Source: Doris montereyensis (taxonomy: Eukaryota > Mollusca > Gastropoda > Nudibranchia > Dorididae). Taken from it: 64,000 nt of DNA. The translations under genes and the position numbers were made by a program. Numbering within the stretch: the stretch's first letter is position 1; the number at the start of each line of letters is the position of its first letter. Location of the stretch: assembly GCA_037039925.1 (NCBI GenBank), contig JAXRKP010000001.1, positions 595,001-659,000 of the forward strand. Direction: 5' to 3'. Below, in pieces: positions 46,993-58,345 of the stretch. The notes under the pieces were generated by a model. It saw only the letters and a list, made by a program, of their open reading frames with translations, made no database searches and was not told where the DNA came from.

Positions 46993-49900
46993 GTCATCAT
47001 CATCATTAATTAAGCAAAACAAGGTCTAAAAAAAGTATTTTTGTGTATTTTAGAAAAGTCCTTAAGTCCACAATTGGGGACGAGAGTGTTTCTACTTTTA
47101 TGAAAAAATTACCATTAAATTTTGTGGCCATCTTTGAAATGTCTCAAATAATATCCTTCTTTTTCTATTACAGACACCTGTCATTTGCAAGACAGTATTG
47201 GCTATCAACAGACAAATTTCAGCGCTTCATGTATCCCGTGATAGATTGTGTTGAGGTGCTGAATTTGAATTCATGTTATTGGCTGAGATCATCTTGTCTT
47301 GACCTCATATCCAGATGCAAAAATGTCTACTCACTCCACTTGATGCAAGTCAAAGTGTCCATTAAAGCCCTATGCAACATAATGTCGAACCTTCCTCTTC
47401 TTACAAGTCTGTCGTTTTCTATTTCTGACATCAGAGACTTACACCCTGAATTGTCAACATCAACTGGAGCTCAGGAATGTCTCTCAAGGCTGGTGTCCCT
47501 TGGGTTGCATTTCAGGCACCAACTTGTGTATTCGAATAGGCCCGTCATCAATTTCTGCTCAGGCCCATCTCTGTTTGAATACTGCAAAAACCTGGAGGAG
47601 CTGCATGTTTACGGCTTTCCAAGCAATGCAAGGGGCATTCCCAAATACATCTTTCAACCGCAGATCCTAAAACCAGAAAACTTGGAGAATGTCAAAGTCA
47701 TGACGTTAAACGATGCCATGGACCCTGGAGCTCGCATGTTTTTCTATGGCACTCTTCTCGCCGTTTGTAAGCTGTCAGTCAAATTTCGAACGTTACTTCA
47801 GCCCTCAGGCAATGTAGATCATCTGTGGACAATGGATGGATATGCTTCTTGTCTTCAAAACATGGAAGATCTGATTCATTTTGATCCGTCACGTACAACC
47901 TTCCCAATTCCCAGTGACGTGCTTCATTTTGAATCTGCTCGCAATCTGAGTGTAAGCCACAATCGTTCCCAGTAATTTTTATCTTTCATGTGTTTAACTT
48001 GTTAATCATATTGAACATTTTTTCTCTTTTCACCTTTCTTATTTTTGTTGTTGCTGTTTGATTTTTTTTTTGTTGTTTTTATTTTTTAAGTTCACCTTGT
48101 GTTGGTTTTGTTTAAAGTTGTTGTACTGGTTGTTTCTTCCAATTATTTAATTATCTTATGTTTTGTGATTGTCAATGATGATTTTTAATTTCACTATTTA
48201 TCTAGATTAACTCTTCTTCCGTTTCAGTACCTAAACCTATCCGACAATGCAGCTGTCACATCAGAAACATTACATCTATTAGCAGATACTTGTCCAAACC
48301 TCACAAGCTTGAATCTGCAAAACTGCAATTATATTTTATTGGGTCCTTTAAAGGTATGGTCATTTACATGATTAAAGATTAATCAAATTTTCTACATTAG
48401 CTTCTTTTGAGAATAACATAAATTTGATTCTTTAGTTATGTACACTCTTTTTGTGAAAAGCTGTCATCTTAAAACCTGGTTATGAACAACATTTGTTTTT
48501 TTAAAATTGTGTTACACAATCTGGCTGTAATAATGATAAGTACATTTCTTTTTCTCTCTTTCAAATTTTAGCAACCGGGTGATTCCAACACTGCTGATCA
48601 AAGGCGAGTATACAATGACATCAGTGGTCTTCAAGCGCTGTTGTTAACCTGCGTTGAATTGCGGTCTCTTAACATCAGTGGCATTCATGTCCACACTCAA
48701 GATGTTTCGGCCACACCTTACAGCAGCTTGGCAGCCCTGTTAGCCATTAACAACAGTAAGAATAATTTTTGCCTTTTTTTTTTTTTTGGAAAGATGGATG
48801 TTGCTGAACTTATAGTTCATGAGAATATTATTGTCATTCACAAAATGCAATGGCTTTTTCTTTTTCATTTGAATATTGCGACTTCAATATTAAGACAATG
48901 TAAAATGTTCATTACCTTCTCTTTTTGAAATGTCTGATTTTGTGATATGTGCCTCTTTATTAATCTCATCAATTCTTTTGACATAAGTTTCAATATATGT
49001 GTATTCAATGACCAGTTATCTTTTTATGCTGTTTTGATGGGTTTTTTCTAAACATCATTTAAGTCATATTACTGACAATGACTCATTTGATCTGATTTTT
49101 AAACAAAATTTGAGCATGACATTGAAAGCCAAAGAAGTTGTTTCAGCTGTGTTTATTTGCCTTTGCGAGTGAGGGGGGATGTGTCTTTTTTATGTTTGCA
49201 TTACTACAGTGCACATTTGTCTGTTTACAGGATGGAAAGCTCTCTCTATGTCCCCATGCTGCTTAAGTGTGGAAAAGAACACTAAAAGTACAAAGCGCCC
49301 TTTCTCCTTACAACCAGATGCATATTTAGTCAAGAAAAGACGAAGGGGTGTCAGCTCAACAGGGAATCAGAATCATTGCATGGTAACTTCCTTCCATTAA
49401 TAGCAAATCAATCTAGTAGATCTACTGACATTGCATTATCTTAAAATAATTTGACAATATATTTATTATATATTGATGCTTATTTTCTGTGTTAAAGAAA
49501 CGTTTCTTTATCTTAAGATTGATAACAATTTCAGAAACATGTTCAGAAAAAATTTTCAAGATTAAGAGTACCAGCTAATTTCTTATGAACAATTTATATT
49601 TTTATTTTATCATCTGAATTGAAGCTCATTTTTATTTTTTTCTTGTTTTCATTGTCTTAACCAATTCCCCCTCTGTCCCAAAGAAATTGGTTTCTTGTAT
49701 CTTAAATTCCAGTTAAGAAGAAGATACTGCTTTATATTGTCATCCACATGGAGAAAAAATGTGCTTTGTAAAATAGCTATCACTTCCAGTCCATTATATA
49801 TTTGCTTATTTTCTTACTGTAGGGTTTTTATTTATATTTTATCAGATTGGTCTGAGCTGTGCAGACAAACAGACAGCGTTTTTGCATTTTTTTCACATTT

Positions 49901-52900
49901 TTGTTCTTGTTTTCATTGATAATTTTCAGATGCCATTCCCCCTCTGTCCCACAAGACGAACCATTGGCATCCTTGTTGAATTCACCGTCATCATCTTCTG
50001 TTGCTGCTCCTGAAGAGCCAAGTTTTGTCCCTGAATTGGAAAAAATTGGTCAGAAGCTGTCCGAACATGGAGAACTTTGAATTGAATTGCTCTTTGTTGA
50101 TTTCTTGGATCTGATCTATTCAATAAATACTTTTGGTGTGAACCCCACTACCTGCATTTCCAGTCCATGGTGAGATCTAGAGCTATTTTTGATATGGCAA
50201 TTAGAAGTTATTAGAACTCTGAACTGGCTGGATATTATTGCGGATTTAAAACACACTAAATCCTTTTTGAAAAACAGTGATTATATTGAAACGAACCTGT
50301 GATCTCAAATTGCTATTATCTATCTATGACTAGGTAGTTAGGCACAAGGCCTTTATCTGAGGAACCATTTTCCACACAACATTGTCGTTATCTTTGAGAA
50401 AGGAGACAGAGAGATATTAGACAAACAGACAGACACAGATGAAAAGACAGATGAGAGAAGAGGTTTTTCTATAGCGCTGAAGTCAATTTTGACATCTAAA
50501 AAGCGTTTTAATGCTTTTATTCTCCGTGAAGCTTTATTTAATTTCGGTTGCTACGTCATCGGCCTTGCCGGAGAGAATGCAGCATGCAGTACTTCAATTC
50601 GTCTCCCTCCTACCAGAGGTACAGGGACTGATGCAAGTTGGAGAGTGTATGATCACTCTGTCCGTTACTTCTATATTTTGATTGTAAATGAGTCATGTCC
50701 TGTCTTTCTTCCTCAATTTGAAGTCTGCAGTCCGCTCCTTGTATGTTTTAGGCCTAATATGTCTCAGATCTAAGGCAATCTGTATGTTTGGTCTTTCTTT
50801 AGTTTGTTGTTATTTTTGTTGCCATGTTTTTTCAGGACAGCATACCTGCTTATATAGTTTATAAATGTTAAGTATCTTAATTATCAGTTTAATGAGTCTT
50901 AAGATTTAGGTAAACATTCTGGAGCACTTTGTGGTTTTTTTCTTTCTTTGAAACAAACCCTGCCTACCATGGCAGTGATCTAATAACTTTCTTCCTGTTT
51001 TTACCTTTTTCTTACTTCCCCAGTTTATGACTGTTGATCTCATGACAGTATATCAAATTTAACGGATGTTCCCTTCAGGGTTTTCTTAACGGCTTTGTGT
51101 ACTTAAAGGTTTTAAAAATGGTTTTTGTCACATGTTTCATGCCATATCATGTAGGTTATAATTTGATTTGAAAAGAAATGAAAACAATTATTTATTATGC
51201 CGTACACTTGATTTATATGAATTCCATTCAGATGTTTCATAAATAAAACAAAATTTCTTTCACTTACTAAGTGTTATAAACTGAATGCTATGATTAATGC
51301 TTACTTATTACTCTTTCCCTCACCCCCTTTTCACAGCATGTTTTCATTGACTGTTGGTGATCAGGAACTAATGTGCATAGGCAGATGGAAAGGATTAAAA
51401 TCACTACAGTTGACTTCAATTCCAGGTATATAAAAAATAATCCAGGAATGGCCATAATATTGTATCATTAGCTAGAATTTTTATTAGAATAATATGGTCT
51501 GGCCTGACTGATATATAAATTTGAGCCTGACTGATATATAAATTTGAAAATCCTCATTTTTAATCAGGTAATGAAAGACAGTCTGATGATTTTGAGCATC
51601 TGTCATTTGAACCCTTGGCAGTCAACACAAAACAATAAAATATATGATAAAACCATCAGGTCCATAGACATATTAGAATGAAAGATAAGGATCCAAATCA
51701 GTGGAGGAATTATCAAGTTTTGTGGGAAATTCATTCTTTGCTTTTAATGATCAAGTCATTGGCGGAACCCTATACCTGCACAAAAGAAAACATAAGGCAA
51801 CTTCAACCTCACTGGATGGGCAGGCCAAAAGCCAGATTGACCACATCAGTATACATGGGAAATGGAGGAGGAACCTTTTAGACCTAAGAATGAAGAAAAG
51901 AACAGACACAGCATCAGATCATCATTACCTGGCTCTGGGGAACTGTAGAGTAAGGCTGATAGCGTTTAGGGACGCTGCAAATAGACAGCATACAAAATTC
52001 AATGTGCAGAGCCTCAGGATATCAGAAAAACAGATAAATACAAGTGCCATTCACAGAACAGATTTCAAGCTATGTTAAATTTAGTTGAAGAAAACAGAGA
52101 TCATTAAGAAAAATTGAGGGAAACTTGGACAACCACATGCTCCAATATTTTAGGGAAGAAGGAAAACAAATGCAAGGAAAGGCTGTCAGAAAGAACATCA
52201 TTTGAAATCTACTGTAGGTATCAGTGAATCATACAGTATGTACACTGTATGCCTCATAAGCACAGAGTTTGTATAGAAAACTGTCTGTACTTTTACCTTA
52301 TTTATATGTGTGTGTGTGTGATTTTTGAACAAAGTGAGAAGAGAAGTATTTGACTATGATGAGCATTTTCTTTGCTAATGAAAATCTTTGTAATCTTTAT
52401 TTCTGGAATGAATTAATCGGAAGTTCAGTGACTAGTTTAATGTAGATATGAATTACCTTGGCACATGGCCTTCATCTAAGCACAGAAGTCTACTGAGGAG
52501 TTTTAGGCCTGCTGATACTACAAAACATTAATATTTATCATGCTAACTGTGGACATGTTCATTCTGGCACTTCTAGCTCTCTCTCATTTCATCAAATGTC
52601 CTTCATCATTTCACTCCATACAGGCCCATTTCCTGTTGGTCAACTACAATTTTATACAACTACGTTTCAAGATTTTAAATAAAAACCTTAATAAAAGGAG
52701 GGTTTTAGAATAGATTTATATCCAAGATCAGCTACTAAGGTTACTTCTCTGGTATTGTATTATCATTTTATTCTTTTTTCCTACCCAGGTGTAAATCAAG
52801 GTCATTGTCTGTTGGCAATCGCAAAGGGATGCACATCTTTACAACATCTTTCCATTGCTTGCCTCGGGCAAATTGTACACTGCCTTTATCGGGAGGTCTC

Positions 52901-55900
52901 ATTGCTGCTTTCCCTTTTTTTCCAAGCTCAAAGACTTTAGGTAACACATTGGATGTTTACTTCTGAAGTTGCTGTGTTTCATCAATTTAACAAGTACAAT
53001 ATTTCTCAATGTACCATTAAACTGTAAGAGTAGTTGTTGTAGGTTTTATTAGAAGACAGGTGTGATATTGATCTGCAAAAGCTTTAACAAATCAAATTTG
53101 TTTTGATGTCTCCACTGTAATTAGAAGAATTAAGATAAAATTTGTTGAACTAAAATTATGTCTGTTAGACATTTGACAATAATGCTTATGAATTGTTTAA
53201 GCATATGATTTACGCTTTTAGAGGATGTGAAAAAATGTGTTTGATTTTAGAACTGAACATATTATAAAATCATTTAATTTCAGGCTTGAGCACCCGTATA
53301 TGAAGGTTGATGAAACTTTACTGGCATCAATGTCCAAATGCACGACCTTGGAGCGTGTCTGTATCATCGCAAAGAATGGAACAATGGACATAGAAGGCAT
53401 CAAAATTTTGTTTGAAAAGGTGCCTTTATAATTCCTTTTAATAGAATAATTGTGCAGCATCTTCAAGCTGTATTTTTAATCCTTATTCTCCTCTGATATA
53501 TATGTTGTATCTTCTATGTATTATTTTGTAGATTATACAGGAGCAGTGATAATGTTTGAGTAAGCATTGAAACATACCCCTCAGACTTTACCTCATGTTT
53601 TACATTTTAGCACTTTGGGACCAAAATGTTGATTTTCTGCTTTTTGCATATTCGGGTAGAACGGTCATTTATATACAAGTTTATGGCATAGAAATATCCA
53701 TAAGACATATAGATTATTTGATACAGAATATTTCATAGAAAAGGGTAGGAAGAAATAGTCTAAACTATGGGGTCAATGTCCCCAAGATGGAGTGAAAAGA
53801 TGGCCCTGAAAAAAATCCTTATTCAGCTAAACTGGTAGCACTAGATTTGTCTAGCTATCGACCATACCCTTGTCAAGCTAAAGGTCTCAGAGTAGTTGGC
53901 AAGAAAGAAAAATTTGGTGTGTATCCAAGGAGAGAATGAGTTTTCATAACCTCTTTGCTACACAATTACCTGGAATTTTGCTGACCTCACTGACTTTCAA
54001 GTCGCTCACTGGCATTTCTTTGTCGATGATATGTTACTACTCTGCCATGTTATGAGTGACGTAAGGGGAAAAGGGCGAATTGTTGCCCCTCTGTGTGCTT
54101 GTAGACATGCGCAGTTTTACAGGAATTAGTGAAAAGTAGCTCATAGAGCTGGAGCTTATCCCAGTTTGTATAGGGTGAAGCAGAACAGGTGATAATGATC
54201 ACCTCCTGGACAGGTTGCTAGTCTGATGCAGGTTTTTACTTCCAAGCCAGTGCTTGTACCCATTTGCAACTGTCTCTAGTGGGGGAAATGCATGTTTAGT
54301 GTCTTTCCCAAGAAACACGTTGGGTCTAGCTTTGCAAGGATTCAAAACCTGGGACCTCATGATCCCAAGTCCGGCAGCCTAAGCACTTGGCCACCGACAC
54401 CACTCTATATAGGAATAGTCAAGTAGAGGAAAGAGCTGATCATTCTGACACCTGTCTTCACATCAGTGCACATCTAAAGCTAGATATTATTATTCGATCC
54501 TCTTTACATAAGTAAAAATGCTACAGACTGGAAAGAAAAAGGAGGCTTCTGCAAGAAGGAAAGCCGAGTTGAACTGTCATGTTTTGGTTATTTTCTTTTG
54601 ATTTCCTTACTTGCATTTTTCTTGAAATGTAGTATTTTCATTTATACTTGATCCTGTTTGTTATTTACCGACCGATTTGTGTATTTGGTACACATATTGC
54701 GTCAATATAAAAAAAAAAGTGACGGGACATTTTGTAATATCTTGTATACACTTCTAGAGATCGAAGAAGACAGAGAAAGGAAATATACTTTTTTTAGAAG
54801 AAAATAAATGGCAATAAAAATGTCATTATTGCATATTATGTGATGTATGGTATTTTAACAAATCCACAAAAGAATAACTATTGAAAGTATCTCACTTTTC
54901 TTTCGTCACATTTAAGATATTGAATAGAGAAAACATTCTGCACAGAATTTATAAGTAAGTGAGCTATTAATCTTGGAAATTTGCTCAAAGTCCAAGATGG
55001 GGACCGTTTCCATGGCAATCAAGGACACTACACAATTTCAAACGACATTGGATGACTATGTTATTTTAACAGTTACGCATAATATATATGAAAGGAAAAA
55101 CGAAAACTCAAAAGCAGAAAAATTCACTTTAGAATGCCTCTCTCCCTTTAAAGATTACAATCATTACTCAATAGTATAAAAAGTTGATAACAATTTAATT
55201 TTTTTTTAATGCTTTTCGGATTTTATGTAACTGATGGCAATATGTCGTTTCTTCCTTTTTTTTTTTCTTAAACTCCCTGCAGGTGAAAGGATTGATCAGT
55301 TTTCAGTTATACAGTGGCAGATCTTTGAATGTGTGTAAAAGCCTTCAAGCATATCTTATCAGCAGGTAGGTGCAAATCAAACCTTTTAGAGATCTTTTGC
55401 AGAATTTGTATCTGTAGAATTACTCGAAAAAGTCCTTAAATTGAGTACTGGTAATCAGGTTCTTGATCTTTGGAATTTTCGTCTTGAACGCTTGAATATT
55501 TTTTGTTGTTGGTGTTATTTCTTTTATCACTTCAAAGCTATCTTAAAAGCAGTATAATTGGATACCTTGTAAGTTTTTAACAATGCATGATGAAGAACAT
55601 GTCAAATAGTAAATCAATATCGATATCCTACTTTCAAGCAACATGCCACATTTAGTGCCTCTATTCACGGTCAATATATTCATGAAGTTTATTTACATGT
55701 AATAATAGTTTGAGTCCTTTCACTTCCCATGAAGTTCAAGAGCTGGATTTTATCCCTATCATGAATAAGAAGAGTGTTTATGGGTAAGAGAAAGAAAATC
55801 TTGTTCTTAACATTGAACAAAACAATTGTTTCCATCTTTTTATGACCAGATACAAGAAGAAACGTCCAGCAATCTGTGTTTGTATTCATCCTCTTCTCAT

Positions 55901-56009
55901 GCCAGGCTTACAAGAAGCCACATCTGCTCTTCCTGATCAACACATAGATGAAATGACAATCCTTAAATCAACTGTTTCCATTCGGCCCCAAGATACAAGT
56001 TTTTCATAA
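36683..56009 (+). CDS. FBXL18: F-box and leucine-rich repeat protein 18 orthologue (SCF substrate receptor)
   Basis: Eleven exons: 36683-36837 (ATG), 47174-47951, 48228-48353, 48572-48755, 49231-49382, 49930 to about 50095, 51337-51425, 52789-52940, 53284-53419, 55283-55365 and 55850-56009 (stop TAA). The product is about 720 residues, close to vertebrate FBXL18. Exon 1 encodes the F-box (FDRLPDDVILYILKYLSF), which binds SKP1 in SCF ubiquitin ligases. The rest is leucine-rich repeats that select substrates. The C-terminal part (KLKDFRLEHPY, CKSLQAYLISR, VCIHPLLMPGL, DEMTILKSTV) follows the vertebrate protein closely, supporting orthology. Exons 6 and 8 cannot be read in one frame: similarity moves between frames near 50020 and twice near 52880-52925. 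Intron 1 is about 10.3 kb and full of transposons. AATAAA hexamers lie at 56408 and 56554. Confidence 0.88.
37000..37135. repeat. Degenerate TCTAGA-rich low-complexity stretch
   Basis: AGATCTAGATCTAGA-type hexamers recur through about 130 bp in FBXL18 intron 1, interrupted by AT-rich sequence. It looks like an old simple repeat. Confidence 0.6.
38350..39140 (+). mobile_element. Non-LTR retrotransposon copy D (3' fragment)
   Basis: A 5'-truncated LINE copy begins within the RT domain (GDDLVLFGRSE-like sequence near 38405-38450). It continues through the C-terminal region (FGHINRLNDNRMARSVYDA and GRPRRKWEEDIKEALKQRNL-like sequence near 38880-39020) to the conserved 3' end CCCATACACCGGAAGG near 39090. 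Small deletions and stops throughout show decay. It faces copy E, with about 160 bp between them. Confidence 0.85.
42010..43233 (+). mobile_element. pogo/Tigger DNA transposon with intact TIRs, nested in LINE copy E
   Basis: The ends are CAGTGGAACACGTTTAAA and its exact reverse complement. TA lies on both sides (42008-42009 and 43234-43235), as in Tc1/mariner-pogo elements. Removing the 1224-bp element leaves continuous LINE sequence, which proves insertion. Subterminal TAAACCGAAA motifs recur near both ends (about 42055, 42120, 42145 and 43180), perhaps transposase binding sites. Only an N-terminal transposase fragment remains. Confidence 0.92.
42608..43042 (+). pseudogene. Tigger transposase fragment: CENP-B-like DNA-binding domains only
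   Basis: The reading frame starts MSKRKHNAYTLQFKQQFIKK. It is broken after about 20 residues by a one-base shift and then continues as SEIYRKLGIPNSTLSTIMAK (psq/CENP-B N-type helix-turn-helix). After that comes the second CENP-B-type HTH (ALFIWFTSARNLNVPISGPILMEKA region, 42840-42925, then GWLERFKQRRGF near 42970). It ends after an A-rich run at 43017-43030. The DDE catalytic domain, normally 200 or more residues further on, is absent, so the protein could bind ends but not cut. It is the internally deleted relic of a pogo-type transposase. Confidence 0.85.
45540..45680. repeat. Purine-rich low-complexity stretch
   Basis: GA-rich sequence of about 140 bp (GAGAGAGGAGGGAGGGG-like) lies in FBXL18 intron 1. 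The open frames on the opposite strand here are composition artefacts. Confidence 0.7.
45985..46860. mobile_element. MITE family 1, long copy, inverted, left end eroded
   Basis: The right end GCGGTCACTACTG is complete and followed by TA (46861-46862). The left end near 45985-46000 (CGCCTAAATGCCCGC) has lost or altered the outermost bases. The body matches the reverse complement of 16509-17361 throughout, including the segment near 46410-46440 that reads as TATGACATCAAGAAAGAG on the minus strand. It lies in FBXL18 intron 1. Confidence 0.8.
46948..46992. repeat. ATT microsatellite
   Basis: About fourteen ATT units lie close to FBXL18 exon 2, adjoining ATC-rich sequence. Confidence 0.95.
51690..52210 (+). 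mobile_element. Fragment of a second non-LTR retrotransposon family (endonuclease end)
   Basis: The translation includes IGGTLYLHKRKHKATSTSLD, QIDHISIHGKWRRNLLDLRM and ASDHHYLALGNCRVRL. The SDHH box and QIDHI block are typical of the end of LINE AP-endonucleases. The sequence differs from the main LINE family in this window. Only the endonuclease C-terminus and a short linker are present. It lies in FBXL18 intron 7. Confidence 0.7.
53605..55150 (+). repeat. Diverged relative of the 21118-22383 repeat, with a nested SINE
   Basis: Blocks near 53630-53770 (TTGATTTTCTGCTTTTTGCA, GTAGAACGGTCATTTATATAC) and 54980-55140 (CAAAGTCCAAGATGGGGACC, AAAACTCAAAAGCAGAAAAA) match the left and right parts of the element at 21118-22383 in the same order. 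The SINE at 54140-54405 interrupts it. Substitution is heavy and the G-rich termini are gone. It lies in FBXL18 intron 9. Confidence 0.6.
54140..54405 (-). mobile_element. tRNA-derived SINE, second copy
   Basis: This matches 35570-35890 over almost its full length in the same (reverse) orientation: the tail AGCTGGAGCTTATCCCAGTT, the body CTTGTACCCATTTGCAACTG, and the head CCTCATGATCCCAAGTCCGG with the complement of the B box reading GGATTCAAAACC. The internal promoter is mutated. It is inserted in the repeat at 53605-55150. Confidence 0.75.
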
Positions 56010-56600
56010 TTAACCGTGCATACGTTAAGAGGGGTCAAAAGTGGGTTTAAAGGCAGCTCTCAGAATAGATTCTAATGTATTTTTTCTTAGATCAAAATAT
56101 ATTATGTTCATCTTGCATGTGTTAAGTACAACTTTATATGGAGAATATGAGCTTAAATGAAATTGTTGCTGTGAAAAATGTTGCGTTTTTCTTTGTGCAT
56201 ATCTTGCGGATTGTTTGTTTGTTTTTGCTGGGGGTTTTGTTTTTTTCTTGTAGCTTTGATCTTATTGTTTAGTTTTCAAATAGAATGCAAGTTGAATTAT
56301 TCACCCAGTTTACTGTTTCACTTTTTCATCTATCTGTGTTATAATCAATTGTCCTTATTTCATCGTGAATTGTCCTTCCCAAAACTTATAATTAGGAGCT
56401 CTCGAGAAATAAAACCTCTTATTAAAAACTAAAGATTCTTCAGTAAACTATGCTTATCCTTGCTGATGGAGAGAAAAGTATGCATCTCGAATGCAACCTC
56501 AAATGGCTGCGAATTATTATGTAAAGATGAAAAAGTAAAATGTAGAGGATGAGAATAAAGGTTTTTTTAGTTCATTTCCCATGTCTAAGAGTGTGCTCAC
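56010..56600 (+). other. Probable 3' UTR of FBXL18
   Basis: Sequence after the TAA at 56007-56009 carries AATAAA hexamers at 56408-56413 and 56554-56559. No further exon of the family alignment is expected because the C-terminus is complete. The true cleavage site cannot be seen. Confidence 0.45.
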
Positions 56601-56765
56601 ATTATTAATCCCCTAGCAGGTCAGTTCAATTGCAATCCTCTTTCATCTTCCTGCAACACTTTGGTAGAGTTTCTTCTTATGTGCATCATATTATTATTCT
56701 TTCTTTGTTCACACCCTAGTTAAGGTAGCCATTGCAAACTTATTATATTTACTTTTGCTCTTGAT
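56600..56765 (+). repeat. Direct repeat, left copy
   Basis: GTCAGTTCAATTGCAATCCT through ATTATATTTACTTTTGCTC is repeated at 57685-57870 with high identity; the right copy has an extra 35-40 bp inside (CACTATCATTTGCC...). About 0.9 kb separates the copies. Confidence 0.75.
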
Positions 56766-57111
56766 GTCTCATCATATAATCCTCTGTGATTGTTTAGGGA
56801 AAAATTAGAATAATAATGAATGCATTAATCATAATTTTATCTGAATGTGCTAACATTTCACAGTATTACTTTCTACTGGGCAGGAGAATTTTGTTTATGA
56901 TTTCCAGACACAGAGAAACGAGAACATTTTTCATCTGATGATTGAACTGATCTTTTCCATTATATCTTTAAAGCTTTCATTTTAGGAGATATAGTTTAGG
57001 AAAAAAACAATAAATCTCTCATCATGTAGACTACGACCTGACATAGCTGTTTATTTGATTATGGAGTGAAAACAGTGAAGATTACATTTTGTATTTGTCA
57101 CATGAAAATCA

Positions 57112-57112
<1 letters not shown>

Positions 57113-57201
<89 letters not shown>

Positions 57202-57211
57202 CTCCCTCCCT

Positions 57212-57252
<41 letters not shown>
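57113..57252. repeat. CT microsatellite with a CCCT core
   Basis: About 140 bp of CT dinucleotides with a CCCT run near 57200-57220. The long Arg/Glu and Leu/Ser open frames across it are artefacts. Confidence 0.97.
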
Positions 57253-57684
57253 GTCCGGGTTGAAGTAAATTGTTTTTGACACCATCGTGATGTGTCGTCG
57301 GTCTCTAAGCATATACACATACCCACATTAGTAGAAATTGTTGTAGTTGTACATTGATAAAATCTGACACTAACACCAACAACTTGTGGCTTAAGCGAGG
57401 AGTATGGGTAATTGACATGTTGCAACTGAATAATATGGGGGGGGGGGATCAACCAAGACAGACCTAGAACAAACTTTTATTTTATGTTTTTACTTTATTT
57501 TATGCGATCCTTTACACTTTTACAATTTATAAAAAAAGAAAAGAAGTTGATGAAGATAAGCTCCATCTCTTGCTCATGCACATCATTAGTTACAACGTAT
57601 GATTTCTGTTGCTAAAAAAAGAATTTGAAACTGAAACTACAATACATTCCTTTTCATGGTTGACCTCTTTGGGTTTAGTATGGT

Positions 57685-57870
57685 AAGACTTGTGTCAGTT
57701 CAATTATAATCCTTTTTCATCTTCCTGCAGCACTTTGGTAGAGTTTCTTCTTATGTGCATCATATTATTATTCTTTCACACTATCATTTGCCTTTAGCCA
57801 GATACTTGTTCACACCCTAGTTAAGGTAGCCATTGCAAATTTATTATATTTACTTTTGTCGGGTGTGGAA
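57685..57870 (+). repeat. Direct repeat, right copy
   Basis: Second copy of the segment at 56600-56765, carrying an internal insertion near 57775-57810. Confidence 0.75.
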
Positions 57871-58281
57871 TTGAAGGACCCACTCGTCTGATTATAATAT
57901 GATGCACATCGAAGATCCTATAGCGGTTTTAAAGTGCATAATATGAGAGAAGAAAAATCTTGACTAAAACATGGACAATCATTGTTTATGGTTTAGAGGA
58001 TAAATAGATAATCAGTCAAGCAGCTAATTAAATTACCATTACTGAATATATACATTAGGTTTTGCACTTGTAAATGAATTGAAGATGAGGTGTTTTTTGT
58101 CTGTAGATGAATGGTGGTGTTATACTTAATTAATGCCACAGTTTTGTTTCTGCATAAATATGTTTGCATAATGACTTACTTTCACTGTTGTGTGACTGAT
58201 AATTGCTATAGTGCTGAGACTGGTTTATATGCTGAGGACCGTTTAAGTTGTGAAAATTGGTTCTTAACATTTGATGACTAA

Positions 58282-58345
58282 CAAAACCTGGGGCCCTTTC
58301 AAAATCCCTTGTCAAGAAGGAATTTTCAAAGGGCCCCAGGTTTTG
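58282..58345. repeat. Hairpin with 23-24-bp arms
   Basis: The arms AAAACCTGGGGCCCTTTC... (58282-58305) and ...AAAGGGCCCCAGGTTTT (58322-58345) are inverted repeats with one mismatch and a 16-bp loop. Confidence 0.8.

Noticed and set aside
47043..47173. ATG at 47043 as an alternative start of FBXL18
   Set aside because: The reading frame simply runs open through the intron end. A TTTTCTATTACAG acceptor at 47173 joins in phase with the F-box exon at 36683-36837.
57051..57452. Arg/Glu-rich and Leu/Ser-rich open frames
   Set aside because: They are translations of the CT microsatellite in different frames.
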